Of a stretch of 64,000 bases of DNA, positions 54,845 through 62,816 are shown one piece after another (position 1 is the stretch's first letter; the number at the start of each line of letters is the position of its first letter). Made by a program: the position numbers and the translations under genes. A model generated the notes under the pieces. It was not told the origin of the DNA. It worked only from the letters and a program-made list of their open reading frames with translations, and ran no database searches. Source of the stretch: Pseudomonadota bacterium (GTDB lineage: Bacteria > Desulfobacterota > Binatia > Binatales > Binataceae); the NCBI GenBank assembly GCA_021324755.1, contig JAJPIL010000014.1, positions 1 through 64,000 of the forward strand. The letters are read 5' to 3'.

Positions 54845-55543
54845 TCAACCCTTTTGACCGAACAACTCGAACTGGCGCTGGACCTCTTCGAGCTGTGCCT
54901 GACCAAGCAGCGCGGGCGTTCCAATTAGTCGCGCTTTTATATAAACCTCGGCTAAGTATTCAAGCACCCGTGCGCGGGCATAGGCTTCTTCCAAGCTTTT
55001 ACCGACCGTCACCGCCCCGTGATTTGCCATCAACGCGGCGCTTCCTCCATCGCCAAGTGCTTTCGCAACGTTGGCGGCCAACTCTTGCGTGCCGAATGTG
55101 GCGTAGTCGGCAACTGGAACCGTCGAACCACCAAGTAGCTGGATGAGGTAATGAATTGGCGGTATGGGCTGCCTGGCGACAGACAAAGCAGTAGCGCACA
55201 GGGAATGCGTGTGCACGATGGCGCGGATCCACGGAAGTTGCTTGTACAGCGACAGGTGCATCGGCGTCTCGCTCGATGGTCTGCGCGAGCCCTCGAGCAC
55301 TCGGCCGTCCAAACTAAGCACTATCAAGTCGCGAGGCGTCATTGCCTCGTATTCGATTCCGCTCGGAGTAATCAAAACCGCTTCGGCCTTTCGTGCGCGC
55401 GTCGGCAGACGCATGCTCAAGTTGCCCAAGCTGCCGAACGCCAGACGGTCCTGAATCATCCTTCGCCCAGTTTCTATCAGCTGCTTGCGTTCCTTAAGCC
55501 ACTTCACTTCTTGCACCTTTACGCTGATGCTGAATTTCATCAT
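54845..55543 (-). CDS. Class II aldolase/adducin family protein
   Basis: 232 residues. Zn-dependent aldolase of the L-fuculose-phosphate aldolase type: 'GSLGNLSMRLP', 'ITPSGIEYEAMTPRDLIV', the acid Glu in 'SSETPMHLSLYKQLPWIRAIVHTHS' with zinc-binding His-x-His, and 'LMANHGAVTVGKSLEEAY'. It splits a sugar phosphate or related aldol into two. The substrate is unknown; no sugar kinase or isomerase gene is adjacent. Monocistronic. Confidence 0.88.
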   Translation of the reverse strand: MMKFSISVKVQEVKWLKERKQLIETGRRMIQDRLAFGSLGNLSMRLPTRARKAEAVLITPSGIEYEAMTPRDLIVLSLDGRVLEGSRRPSSETPMHLSLYKQLPWIRAIVHTHSLCATALSVARQPIPPIHYLIQLLGGSTVPVADYATFGTQELAANVAKALGDGGSAALMANHGAVTVGKSLEEAYARARVLEYLAEVYIKARLIGTPALLGQAQLEEVQRQFELFGQKG

Positions 55544-55771
55544 ATCACCAGGTAGCAGCGGCAGGCTTAATTCTGAATCGCTGACCTCGTCCTATCGCCT
55601 GCGCCTGGCGCCGTTGGCGTGCCGCGGTCGTTACATCCTGCTTGCCTTCGCCATTGCGTGTAGGGCGCATCGAGTAGTCGGCGCTTGAAAGCGATTTTGT
55701 TACGTTGTTTAAAGTCAGCTCGCAAGGTTAAGCTTAAATTGAGGTATTTTTGGACCGAACGCTCTCAAGCC

Positions 55772-55975
55772 ATGAAGGTAGTTATCCGCAATCCTAGGCG
55801 CGCGGAAGTCGAGCTTAAGGGGCCTATGACCGTGGGCGAGATTCTTGCCGCGCTTAGATTAAGCCCGGAAAGCCATCTCGTAATTCGTAACGACGAGGTC
55901 CTCACCCGCGATATCCGGGTTGAGGACAACGAACAGGTCGAGATTCTTTCCGCAATTTCCGGGGGTAGCGCGTAG
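55772..55975 (+). CDS. ThiS/MoaD-like sulfur carrier (TtuB-like)
   Basis: 67 residues from ATG 55772; the frame opens at 55685, but extra residues are unlike the family. Beta-grasp fold with 'MTVGEILAALRL' and 'LVIRNDEVLTRDIRVEDNEQV', ending 'ILSAISGGSA'. The terminal di-Gly (64-65), normally thiocarboxylated by an E1-like enzyme, is followed by Ser-Ala and so needs trimming. It is three bases before the TtuA-like gene, so it probably delivers sulfur for tRNA 2-thiolation. No E1-like gene is adjacent. Confidence 0.85.
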   Translation: MKVVIRNPRRAEVELKGPMTVGEILAALRLSPESHLVIRNDEVLTRDIRVEDNEQVEILSAISGGSA

Positions 55976-55978
55976 AGG

Positions 55979-56932
55979 ATGAGATGCCTTAAGTGCAAGG
56001 AAAACGCGGTCATCGAACTTCGGCAGCATAACGCCAGTTACTGTCGCACGCACTTCCTTTCGTACTTTACAAATAGGGTGCGCCAAAATATCGAGCACAG
56101 GCGAATGTTTGCCCCTGATGACCGAATTTTGGTTGCTGTCTCAGGCGGCAAAGACTCGCTGGCCCTATGGGATGTACTGCTCGGGCTGGGCTTCAACGCG
56201 TCTGGCCTTCATCTGCATCTAGGAATTGGCGAGTACTCGAATCTGTCGCTTGAAAAGACGCGACACTTTGCTTCTTCTCGCGGCGCAGAACTTATCGAGG
56301 TAAATCTCGCCAAGGAATATGGGATGGGCGTTACGGAGCTATCGTCCAAAACCGGACGCGTACCCTGTTCCGCGTGCGGTCAGAGCAAACGATACTTGTT
56401 TAACAAGGTGGCGCTAGACCGAGGGTTTTCGGTTTTGGCTACCGGGCACAACCTCGATGACGAAGCGGCAACTCTGCTCGGCAACGTCCTGAGCTGGCAG
56501 ACGCAAGCGCTTGCGCGCCAATCGCCCGTGCTGCCGCGCACGCGTCCAACTTTGGTGAAAAAGGTAAAACCTCTCTACACCCTGACCGAGCGCGAAACGG
56601 CGCTGTACTGTCTGCTCAAGCGCATCGACTACGTCGAAGACGAGTGTCCCAACGCATTGGGCGCGAAATCGCTATTGTTTAAGGAAGTTTTGAACCGACT
56701 CGAAGAAAACATGCCGGGGGTTAAGCAAAGCTTCGTCAAGTTGTTCCTAAAGCGCATCCAGCCGCTGCTAAAGAGTGAACAAGACGTCGATGTCCGAGAT
56801 TGCGCCGTCTGCGGACAACCGACCACGCGCGAGATTTGCGCATTTTGTAGCCTCTGGCAGAAGGCGCTCAGCGGTGGCGTGGCATACAACGCGTCGAGCG
56901 GCGCTCAAATCGAGGACAGGCGCATCGATTGA
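55979..56932 (+). CDS. TtuA/Ncs6-type tRNA 2-thiolation enzyme
   Basis: 317 residues. N-terminal zinc site Cys3-x2-Cys6 and Cys22-x2-His25; PP-loop 'SGGKDS' (55-60) that adenylates the target uridine; [4Fe-4S] ligands Cys130, Cys133 ('VPCSACG') and Cys223 ('YVEDECPN'), the pattern of Thermus TtuA, which thiolates U54 of the T loop. C-terminal zinc finger 'CAVCG..EICAFC'. Related TtcA acts on C32 but lacks the N-terminal zinc site, and Ncs6/CTU1 acts on U34. Operonic with a sulfur carrier. Confidence 0.88.
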   Translation: MRCLKCKENAVIELRQHNASYCRTHFLSYFTNRVRQNIEHRRMFAPDDRILVAVSGGKDSLALWDVLLGLGFNASGLHLHLGIGEYSNLSLEKTRHFASSRGAELIEVNLAKEYGMGVTELSSKTGRVPCSACGQSKRYLFNKVALDRGFSVLATGHNLDDEAATLLGNVLSWQTQALARQSPVLPRTRPTLVKKVKPLYTLTERETALYCLLKRIDYVEDECPNALGAKSLLFKEVLNRLEENMPGVKQSFVKLFLKRIQPLLKSEQDVDVRDCAVCGQPTTREICAFCSLWQKALSGGVAYNASSGAQIEDRRID

Positions 56933-57082
56933 GCCTCCCAAGCGGGATAGTGATGTACGGAATTAGCGCGCTGCGCCATTCTCGCCCCGTCTGGCGCTGG
57001 GAAAGTTAATTTTTTTGCGCCAATCTCTGGTGGCCGCTCAGACACTCGGCGGCTGTTCGGCGCTAGTTGCCAATGAGTTCTA

Positions 57083-58507
57083 TTACTCCGCGCAGCAACT
57101 CAGTCTCGAAATGTCTTTGGTAAACGAGAGCGCGACGATCTTCAACGCCTCTGCCATCGTTGGATAGATGTGCAGCATTCCGACGAAGTCATCGATGGTC
57201 GCGCCAAGCCGTATCGCCATCGCGGCCTCGTGAATGACCTCGGCTGCGTCCATCCCGACGAGCGAAACGCCCAGTACGCGGCGGCTCTCCCGGTCGGCGA
57301 CCATCTTGACAAGACCCTTTGGATTGCGCACCGCCTGCGCTCTCGGCACCGCCTCCATCCTGACAAGGCGACAGGCGCATCGATAACCTCGCTCGATCGC
57401 CTGCTTCTCGCTAAGTCCGACAACGGCTACTTGGGGGTCGGTGAAGATGGCGCGCGGGATCACCCGATGGTCAACTTTGCGCCGCGCGTCGGTCAGCGCG
57501 TTGAGCGCCGCGATACCACCGTCCTGGGCCCCCACCGGCGTGGCCATTTGGCTATCTACGTTCGAGCCAATTACGTCGCCAGCGGCCCAAATGTGTGGTG
57601 CTGTAGTCTTGAGCTCTTCGTCGACGATAACTGCGCCGCGCTGATCTGTGCGGACGCCCGCTTTTTCCAGGCCAAGGTTCTCTGTGTTTGGGACCCTACC
57701 GGCCGCTACGAGCAGATGGGAAGAGCGCACAATCGTGCGGTTTGAGCCTTGCACTTCGACCGCAACTCCCGAGCCCTCGCGGCTGACCGATAAAACCTTA
57801 CTTGAGGTCAAAATGGTGATACCTTCCTCGCGCAAAATTTCTGCAAGCGTCTGGCCGACCTGCGGTTCGTAGGTTGGCAGAATCTGCTCGCTTGGCTCCA
57901 GGATCGTGACTTGCGTGCCTAGACGGTTAAAGAACTGTCCGAGCTCCAGGGCAATATAGCCGCCCCCGATTATGCTCAGCGACTCGGGCTGATCCTTGAG
58001 CTCCATGTCCTCATTACTGGTCAACAAGTCGCTAGTCAGAAAGGGCACCGAATCAAGCCCCTTGATCGCGGGAATAAACGGTCTTGAGCCAGTGGCGATT
58101 AAAAAACGATCCGCCTTTAAACGAACGTCTCCCACCTGAACCGTATACGGGTCTACAAAGCGCGCCGTGCCCTCGAAGACTCGGATTTGTTCGCCCAGGA
58201 TGCTTTCGTATTTTTTCTGGCGATAGTACGCGATGACCTCGTCCTTTTGATCGATGAGCTCATGGAAACTGAACTCTAAGCGAGCCGGCTTAATTCCGGG
58301 GTAACGCGGATGGGCGCTCTGGTGGATGAAGCTTGCGGCGGCGATCAGGTTTTTGGAGGGTAGGCAGCCCCGGTTTACGCACGTGCCTCCGAGTGTGCGG
58401 TTCTCCGTCATAGCTGCGGTCTTGCCAAGTTCAGCAGCTCGGATAGCCGCGGCAAAAGCAGTGGAGCCCGAACCTAGGATCACCAAGTCAAAATTTTCCG
58501 TTAGCAT
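57083..58507 (-). CDS. merA: Mercuric reductase
   Basis: 474 residues from ATG 58507 with GGAGGA just upstream; the frame continues to 58564. Flavin disulfide reductase: FAD motif '[20 protein letters not shown]', redox pair '[14 protein letters not shown]', NAD(P)H domain '[13 protein letters not shown]', dimer domain with '[10 protein letters not shown]'. The end 'RLSCCAE' is the vicinal cysteine pair that captures Hg(II) in true MerA proteins. It reduces Hg(II) to volatile Hg(0) in the cytoplasm. No N-terminal HMA domain is present. Confidence 0.92.
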   Translation of the reverse strand: MLTENFDLVILGSGSTAFAAAIRAAELGKTAAMTENRTLGGTCVNRGCLPSKNLIAAASFIHQSAHPRYPGIKPARLEFSFHELIDQKDEVIAYYRQKKYESILGEQIRVFEGTARFVDPYTVQVGDVRLKADRFLIATGSRPFIPAIKGLDSVPFLTSDLLTSNEDMELKDQPESLSIIGGGYIALELGQFFNRLGTQVTILEPSEQILPTYEPQVGQTLAEILREEGITILTSSKVLSVSREGSGVAVEVQGSNRTIVRSSHLLVAAGRVPNTENLGLEKAGVRTDQRGAVIVDEELKTTAPHIWAAGDVIGSNVDSQMATPVGAQDGGIAALNALTDARRKVDHRVIPRAIFTDPQVAVVGLSEKQAIERGYRCACRLVRMEAVPRAQAVRNPKGLVKMVADRESRRVLGVSLVGMDAAEVIHEAAMAIRLGATIDDFVGMLHIYPTMAEALKIVALSFTKDISRLSCCAE

Positions 58508-58749
58508 AACTTCCTCCAATTGAGCGCCGTAGCGCTTATCGGCCAGCCGGTTATTAATTACCAAGGGCGTAAAGCAGCTTCGTACGATCTTTCGGCGCTG
58601 CTGACGAAATCGGCACTGGTGGAAATCGTACGTTCTTCACGCTTCGCCTCTTATGTTGGTTGCCGATTAAGGCTTCGCTATCGGACCGCATCCTGCCCTG
58701 CGCCCGTGGGAAAAGGTCTTACATAACGATAAATCGTTGCTCCGGCCAA

Positions 58750-58967
58750 AGCTCCGAGCGTGACGTAAATTTTTTTCGCGGCTCCATGCAGCCGAAGAAA
58801 CGTGGCCTGGAAACAGTTCTCTGCTATCGCTTAGTCGCCACGTCCGCGCAGCAGGTAGTTAAAGAGCCTTGTGCAATAAGCCTAAATAACTGCTCGAAAG
58901 CGGCCTTATCGCCCGCGGCGTGTGCGAGTATCAGGCTCTTGGCATCGCGCTCGCTACTTCGACGCAT
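58750..58967 (-). pseudogene. Broken ECF sigma factor gene
   Basis: On the minus strand, ATG 58967 begins 'SLILAHAAGDKAAFEQLFRLIA', the start of an ECF sigma factor region 2. After one frame change near 58870 it continues 'LFNYLLRGRGD', a TAA, then 'AIAENCFQATFLRLHGA', matching the usual 'GD..AEDLLQETFLRLH' of region 2. Later regions are not recognisable. So the gene has a frameshift, an in-frame stop and a lost 3' half. It lies just upstream of merA in the same direction. Confidence 0.65.
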
Positions 58968-59123
58968 ATATGCCCACTATCTTAAAACGGCTCTGTTCGA
59001 ATAAAGTTACTTTCAAGTGCGCGTGTCACGCTCGGTTTATTGTGCGGTTTTAAGTGATAGATTGAAATTTCGAGCGTCGAGAGTACGAGGGGATCCCTAA
59101 ATACCAGGTGAGGGTAATGTGGC
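58968..59123. promoter_or_regulatory. Divergent spacer before the MerT-MerP fusion
   Basis: 156 bases holding the rightward promoter of the MerT-MerP gene. I see no clear MerR-type operator (the dyad in a 19-base -35/-10 spacer). The ribosome site of the fusion gene is GAGGG at about 59110. Confidence 0.35.
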
Positions 59124-59732
59124 ATGAAGTCGGAAAAACTAGGATGGTTGTCGGCCGTCTTGGCGTCGGTGTGCTGCTTGGTGCCGGTGGCTGCTGCGTT
59201 GATTGGTTTGGGAAGCGCTGGTCTCGGTTCGACGCTCGGGAGTCTTAGTCCTTACTTTTATCTCGGCGGACTTACGGTGCTGGCGTGCGCCTGGTTTTAC
59301 TTTGCGCGCGAAAGGCGCAAGGCTTGCGCCCTGAATACGGATGTCGGATGTCAACGCAGAGCGGTAGTCGCTCTCTCGGTTGCGAGCGTGATCGTAGCTT
59401 TCTTCGCAGGCTCGGGACTGGCGCCGATAGTTTTAAAGTTGCTCTTGCCTCCCGCTAAATTGGCTAGAACCTCGCAGGCTCGAGCGTCGCAGCGCGTTGC
59501 CGACAACCCTGGGGCATATTTGCGCAAGGTTCTTGCGGTCAAAGGGATGGATTGTGCCGCTTGTGTGCCCGTGATCAAGGGCAATTTAGATAAGGTCGAG
59601 GGCGTGCGCTCTATCGAAGTCAGCCTGCGCGACCAGACGGTCACGGTCGAGTACAACCCTGCTAAAGCGTCGGCAGAGCGACTGCTCGAGGCGATCAAGG
59701 CGGCCGGGTACGAAGCCCGTGTGGTGAATTGA
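59124..59732 (+). CDS. MerT-MerP fusion mercuric transport protein
   Basis: 202 residues. Residues 1-105 form a MerT-like membrane part with three helices and the Hg-binding Cys-Cys in helix 1 ('ASVCCLVPVAAALIG'). Then a linker of about 30 residues leads to a MerP-like HMA domain ('VLAVKGMDCAACVPVIKGNL', C-x2-C motif, ending 'AIKAAGYEARVV'). It imports Hg(II) and passes it to MerA. Fused MerTP proteins are known. It diverges from merA with the sigma relic between; merR and merB are not in the window. Confidence 0.88.
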   Translation: MKSEKLGWLSAVLASVCCLVPVAAALIGLGSAGLGSTLGSLSPYFYLGGLTVLACAWFYFARERRKACALNTDVGCQRRAVVALSVASVIVAFFAGSGLAPIVLKLLLPPAKLARTSQARASQRVADNPGAYLRKVLAVKGMDCAACVPVIKGNLDKVEGVRSIEVSLRDQTVTVEYNPAKASAERLLEAIKAAGYEARVVN

Positions 59733-60008
59733 CCCGGGGCGCAAAGGCTCAAAGCTTTCGTGAACTTCTAGCAGGAATAGCTTTGTTGTTAGACGCCGTA
59801 GATGACTTGTCCGGTGCGTTTGCCCTGGCGGACATAAGCATCTAGCGTATCGCGATAGCTAGTATCGCTCACCGGGGATTTTTAGACACCACACGCCTCG
59901 ATTGGGGACGGATGCTGGGGGCAAAAAGAAATCGTGTGCTCGCTGTCGCTAAGCGTCATGACAGCTGAGATTGAGCAGGTTGTCGCCCCGTCGGCGTATA
60001 GCTTGTAT

Positions 60009-61250
60009 CTAGAGTCGTGGGGGACCGGTGATGCCTAGGCGCTCCAGCTCCTCGAATTCTTGGTCGGACAGCCCAAGTAAAGTGCACAGGACATAACGGT
60101 TATCCTGGCCGACTAACGGTCCTACCCGAGTGATTGGTGCACGTTGCCCGTCGAACGTGGCTGGAAGCGAGGCGTAAGGATGGCGTCCAGCATAAGGATG
60201 ATCGACACTTTGGAAAAAGCCCGTAGCTTTGAACTGGGGATCGGAAAGCAATTCCGAAGGAGTTCGCACAGGAGCGCAAGGTATACCCTTTTCTTGCAGC
60301 TTTTGAACTAAGGCTTCCTTATCCTGGCTGGCGGTCCACTCCGCTACCCGCTCATTGAGCCATTCGAGATTGCGAGTCCGCTCGAGCGCCGAGCCGAGCT
60401 CACGTTGTTTCACCCATTGTGGAAAGTTCATCGCTTCGACCAAGCTGCGCCATTGCTCGTCGGTCCGAATGCTCAGCGCAATCCATTGGTCGCGCCCTGC
60501 AGTGGGAAAAGTTCCATAGGGGGCGGCGCTTAAACCTGCCGGCGAGTCGAACGACCGCACCCTTCCGCACAGCATGTATTCCATCAAAGCGTCGGCGATA
60601 AATGGGATCGTTGCCTCTAGCTGCGCGACCTCGATATGGCATCCCACGCCAGAGCGCCGCGCTCGCCGGATCGCAGCCAATGTTACCAACGCCGCGGTGA
60701 TACCCGTGTAAGGGTCCGACGATCCCACGCAGTTCATCAGCGGTCCCTCGCCACGATAGCCGATCAAGCTGTTCATTCCCGACAGCGCTTCGCCGATCGC
60801 CGCAAACGAAAGATAGTCTCGCCACGGCCCGGAGTCGCCGAAGCCGGAAATTGAGGTAAGCACGATTTCTGGCTTGACCTTACGAAGGGTTTCGTAATCG
60901 AAGCCGAGCTGGTAGAGGACTCGCGGCGTGAAATTGGTGACTACCGCGTCGCTTATTTTGACGAGCTGATGGAACACGGCCCGGCCGCGCTCGTGAGCAA
61001 GGTTGAGGGTGAGCCCAAGCTTGTTGCGGTTTGGCGCGTTGAACAAGGGCGAGCACTCGTATTCTGGCTCCATCTTGCGCACACCCGAAGGCACGCCGTA
61101 ACTGCGAAAGGGATCGAGACGTTGCGGCGCTTCCACCTTGATTACTTCCGCGCCCAAGTCGGCAAAAATCATCGAGGCAAGCGGTCCTGCCCAAAAGATA
61201 GTAAGGTCCAAGATCCTGTAGCCTTGTAGCGGACGGGTAGGGTTGTTCAT
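60009..61250 (-). CDS. CaiB/BaiF CoA-transferase (class III)
   Basis: 413 residues from ATG 61250. Class III CoA transferase: 'LQGYRILDLTIFWAGPLASMIFADLGAEVIKVEAP' fold start, 'YECSPLFNAPNRNKLGLTLNLAHERGRAVF' and 'LVGQDNRYVLCTLLGLSDQEFEELERLG' end. These move CoA between carboxylates such as carnitine, bile acids, oxalate or succinate. Its ATG overlaps the upstream CaiB gene's stop (ATGA). Substrate unknown. Confidence 0.9.
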   Translation of the reverse strand: MNNPTRPLQGYRILDLTIFWAGPLASMIFADLGAEVIKVEAPQRLDPFRSYGVPSGVRKMEPEYECSPLFNAPNRNKLGLTLNLAHERGRAVFHQLVKISDAVVTNFTPRVLYQLGFDYETLRKVKPEIVLTSISGFGDSGPWRDYLSFAAIGEALSGMNSLIGYRGEGPLMNCVGSSDPYTGITAALVTLAAIRRARRSGVGCHIEVAQLEATIPFIADALMEYMLCGRVRSFDSPAGLSAAPYGTFPTAGRDQWIALSIRTDEQWRSLVEAMNFPQWVKQRELGSALERTRNLEWLNERVAEWTASQDKEALVQKLQEKGIPCAPVRTPSELLSDPQFKATGFFQSVDHPYAGRHPYASLPATFDGQRAPITRVGPLVGQDNRYVLCTLLGLSDQEFEELERLGITGPPRL

Positions 61251-62419
61251 ATGACGCCGATGTCGACCAAAGCTCGATAGTCGCTTTCGCTGTAACCGAG
61301 TTCGTCACAAATTAGGGCGCGACTGTGCTCGCCCAAAAGCGGCGCTCTTCGCGGCACTCCAGGTCGCTGACGATCCACGATCCATGGTACGCCAGGCACC
61401 ATAAACTCACCCAGTTCAGGATGGTGCAACGTGGCGAAATAATCTCGCGCCTTCAGCTGCTCGAGCGAGAAGACTTCGTCAATAGTTGCGATTTTTGCCA
61501 TCGGCACGCGCGCTGCCTGGGCGCGATGGAATATCTCGTCTTTGGCATTGGTTTTGAACCATCGCGCCAATGCTTCGACGAGTTCTTCCCGATTCGCCTC
61601 TCGGTCAGCCCTGGTAGCGAATCGTGGGTCGTCTATACCCGCGAGCGCGAGCAAGGTCTCAATCTGCGGGTCGGTGGCGGCTGCACAAGTAACGTAACCG
61701 TCGCAGGCCTCGAAAATGCGGTAGGTGGGAAACCCGAAGAAAGTGCGGCCCATACGCTTAATTTCAAAGCCGGTGTAAGAGTAGTAGGTTTCGTTGAAGC
61801 GGGTAGTGAACGCTAGCGCCTCTTCATGGCGTACCTCGACCTCGCAACCCGTGCCTTCGACCTCGGCCCGCATTGCGGCGGCCAAACCCAGGCTGCCAGC
61901 GATCACTCCGGCGACGAACGCCGTAGCCGTTTCGCTGTTGGGCGCAAGCGGGGCACGCTCAGCTTCGCCCAGTTGCGCCATCCAGCCACCCAGCGCCGCG
62001 CATAGCAATTGGTCAGTCGAGGAGCTTGCGCACGAATCGCGCAGTTTCGGAGCACATACGACCAGGCGCACCAAACGGGGAAAAGTCTCGCGCCACCTTT
62101 CGTCTATACGTTTGCTAAGCACTTGGCCGTCATCAATAACCAGCGCGGCGCTAGCGAGTAATTTAAGCGCGATCGCTCGTCCGTCGGCGTGGCTTAGATC
62201 GAGCGTGACACTCTGCTTGCCGCAAGCGGCGTATTGAAAAAGCACGCTTCGCTCCGGCCCAGGACGGTCCGATACGAACGGAGGACGCCAGCGCAAGGCA
62301 CATCCGGTCTTGGTCGGTTCGACTAAAATTACCTCGGCGCCCAGATCTGCTAAAAACTTGCCGCAGATCGCCTGCGCCGGCTCGCTCGCAAGCTCGATTA
62401 CTCTCAAACCAGAAAGCAT
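61247..62419 (-). CDS. CaiB/BaiF CoA-transferase (class III), second copy
   Basis: 390 residues from ATG 62419. 'LSGLRVIELASEPAQAICGKFLADLGAEVILVEPTKTGCALRWRPPF'-type start, 'SVTLDLSHADGRAIALKLLAS', ending 'LLGEHSRALICDELGYSESDYRALVDIGVI'. Family fold is clear, but it differs strongly from the downstream copy and looks less conserved around the active-site Asp. The two may act as a heteromer or as a catalytic and a divergent subunit. Overlaps the next gene by four bases. Confidence 0.88.
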   Translation of the reverse strand: MLSGLRVIELASEPAQAICGKFLADLGAEVILVEPTKTGCALRWRPPFVSDRPGPERSVLFQYAACGKQSVTLDLSHADGRAIALKLLASAALVIDDGQVLSKRIDERWRETFPRLVRLVVCAPKLRDSCASSSTDQLLCAALGGWMAQLGEAERAPLAPNSETATAFVAGVIAGSLGLAAAMRAEVEGTGCEVEVRHEEALAFTTRFNETYYSYTGFEIKRMGRTFFGFPTYRIFEACDGYVTCAAATDPQIETLLALAGIDDPRFATRADREANREELVEALARWFKTNAKDEIFHRAQAARVPMAKIATIDEVFSLEQLKARDYFATLHHPELGEFMVPGVPWIVDRQRPGVPRRAPLLGEHSRALICDELGYSESDYRALVDIGVI

Positions 62420-62816
62420 CGCGAACCGTTGACGCTAATGTCTCTACTATTCCAAAACCCGAAGCGTTTTGCGGATTCTCGCTCCCCCCACAGGCGAGTA
62501 ATGAGGCGATCGCCGTCTCTGTTTAGTACGCTTGCGCTTGCCTGTCAAGCGGCCTCACGCTAACACGCCACCGGACCAGGCTGCAAAACCACTCCGTAAC
62601 CCTTTGAGTCAATGCGCGAATCCGGCGAGTATCGGTGAAACCTTATCTTGCTTCAGCTGTTGACCGTCTGGTCATGCAGCCCGTAAGCCATTTCCTCTCA
62701 TATCGCGGGCACGGCCGTCGCACGACGTAGCTTCTCGAGAAACCAAGCTGTCATACCGAAACCCGCCGACAAGCTCCCGTTTTCGCTCCTGATAACTTTC
62801 TTGATGATTCTCACGT
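62420..62816. other. Intergenic region with CaiB promoter
   Basis: 397 bases between leftward genes. It contains the promoter candidate at 62520-62548; otherwise I see no gene or RNA. Confidence 0.4.
62520..62548 (-). promoter_or_regulatory. Promoter candidate for CaiB pair: TTGACA-N17-TAAACA
   Basis: On the minus strand a perfect -35 TTGACA (62548-62543), 17-base spacer and a weak -10 TAAACA (62525-62520), about 100 bases before the ATG at 62419. Confidence 0.4.
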
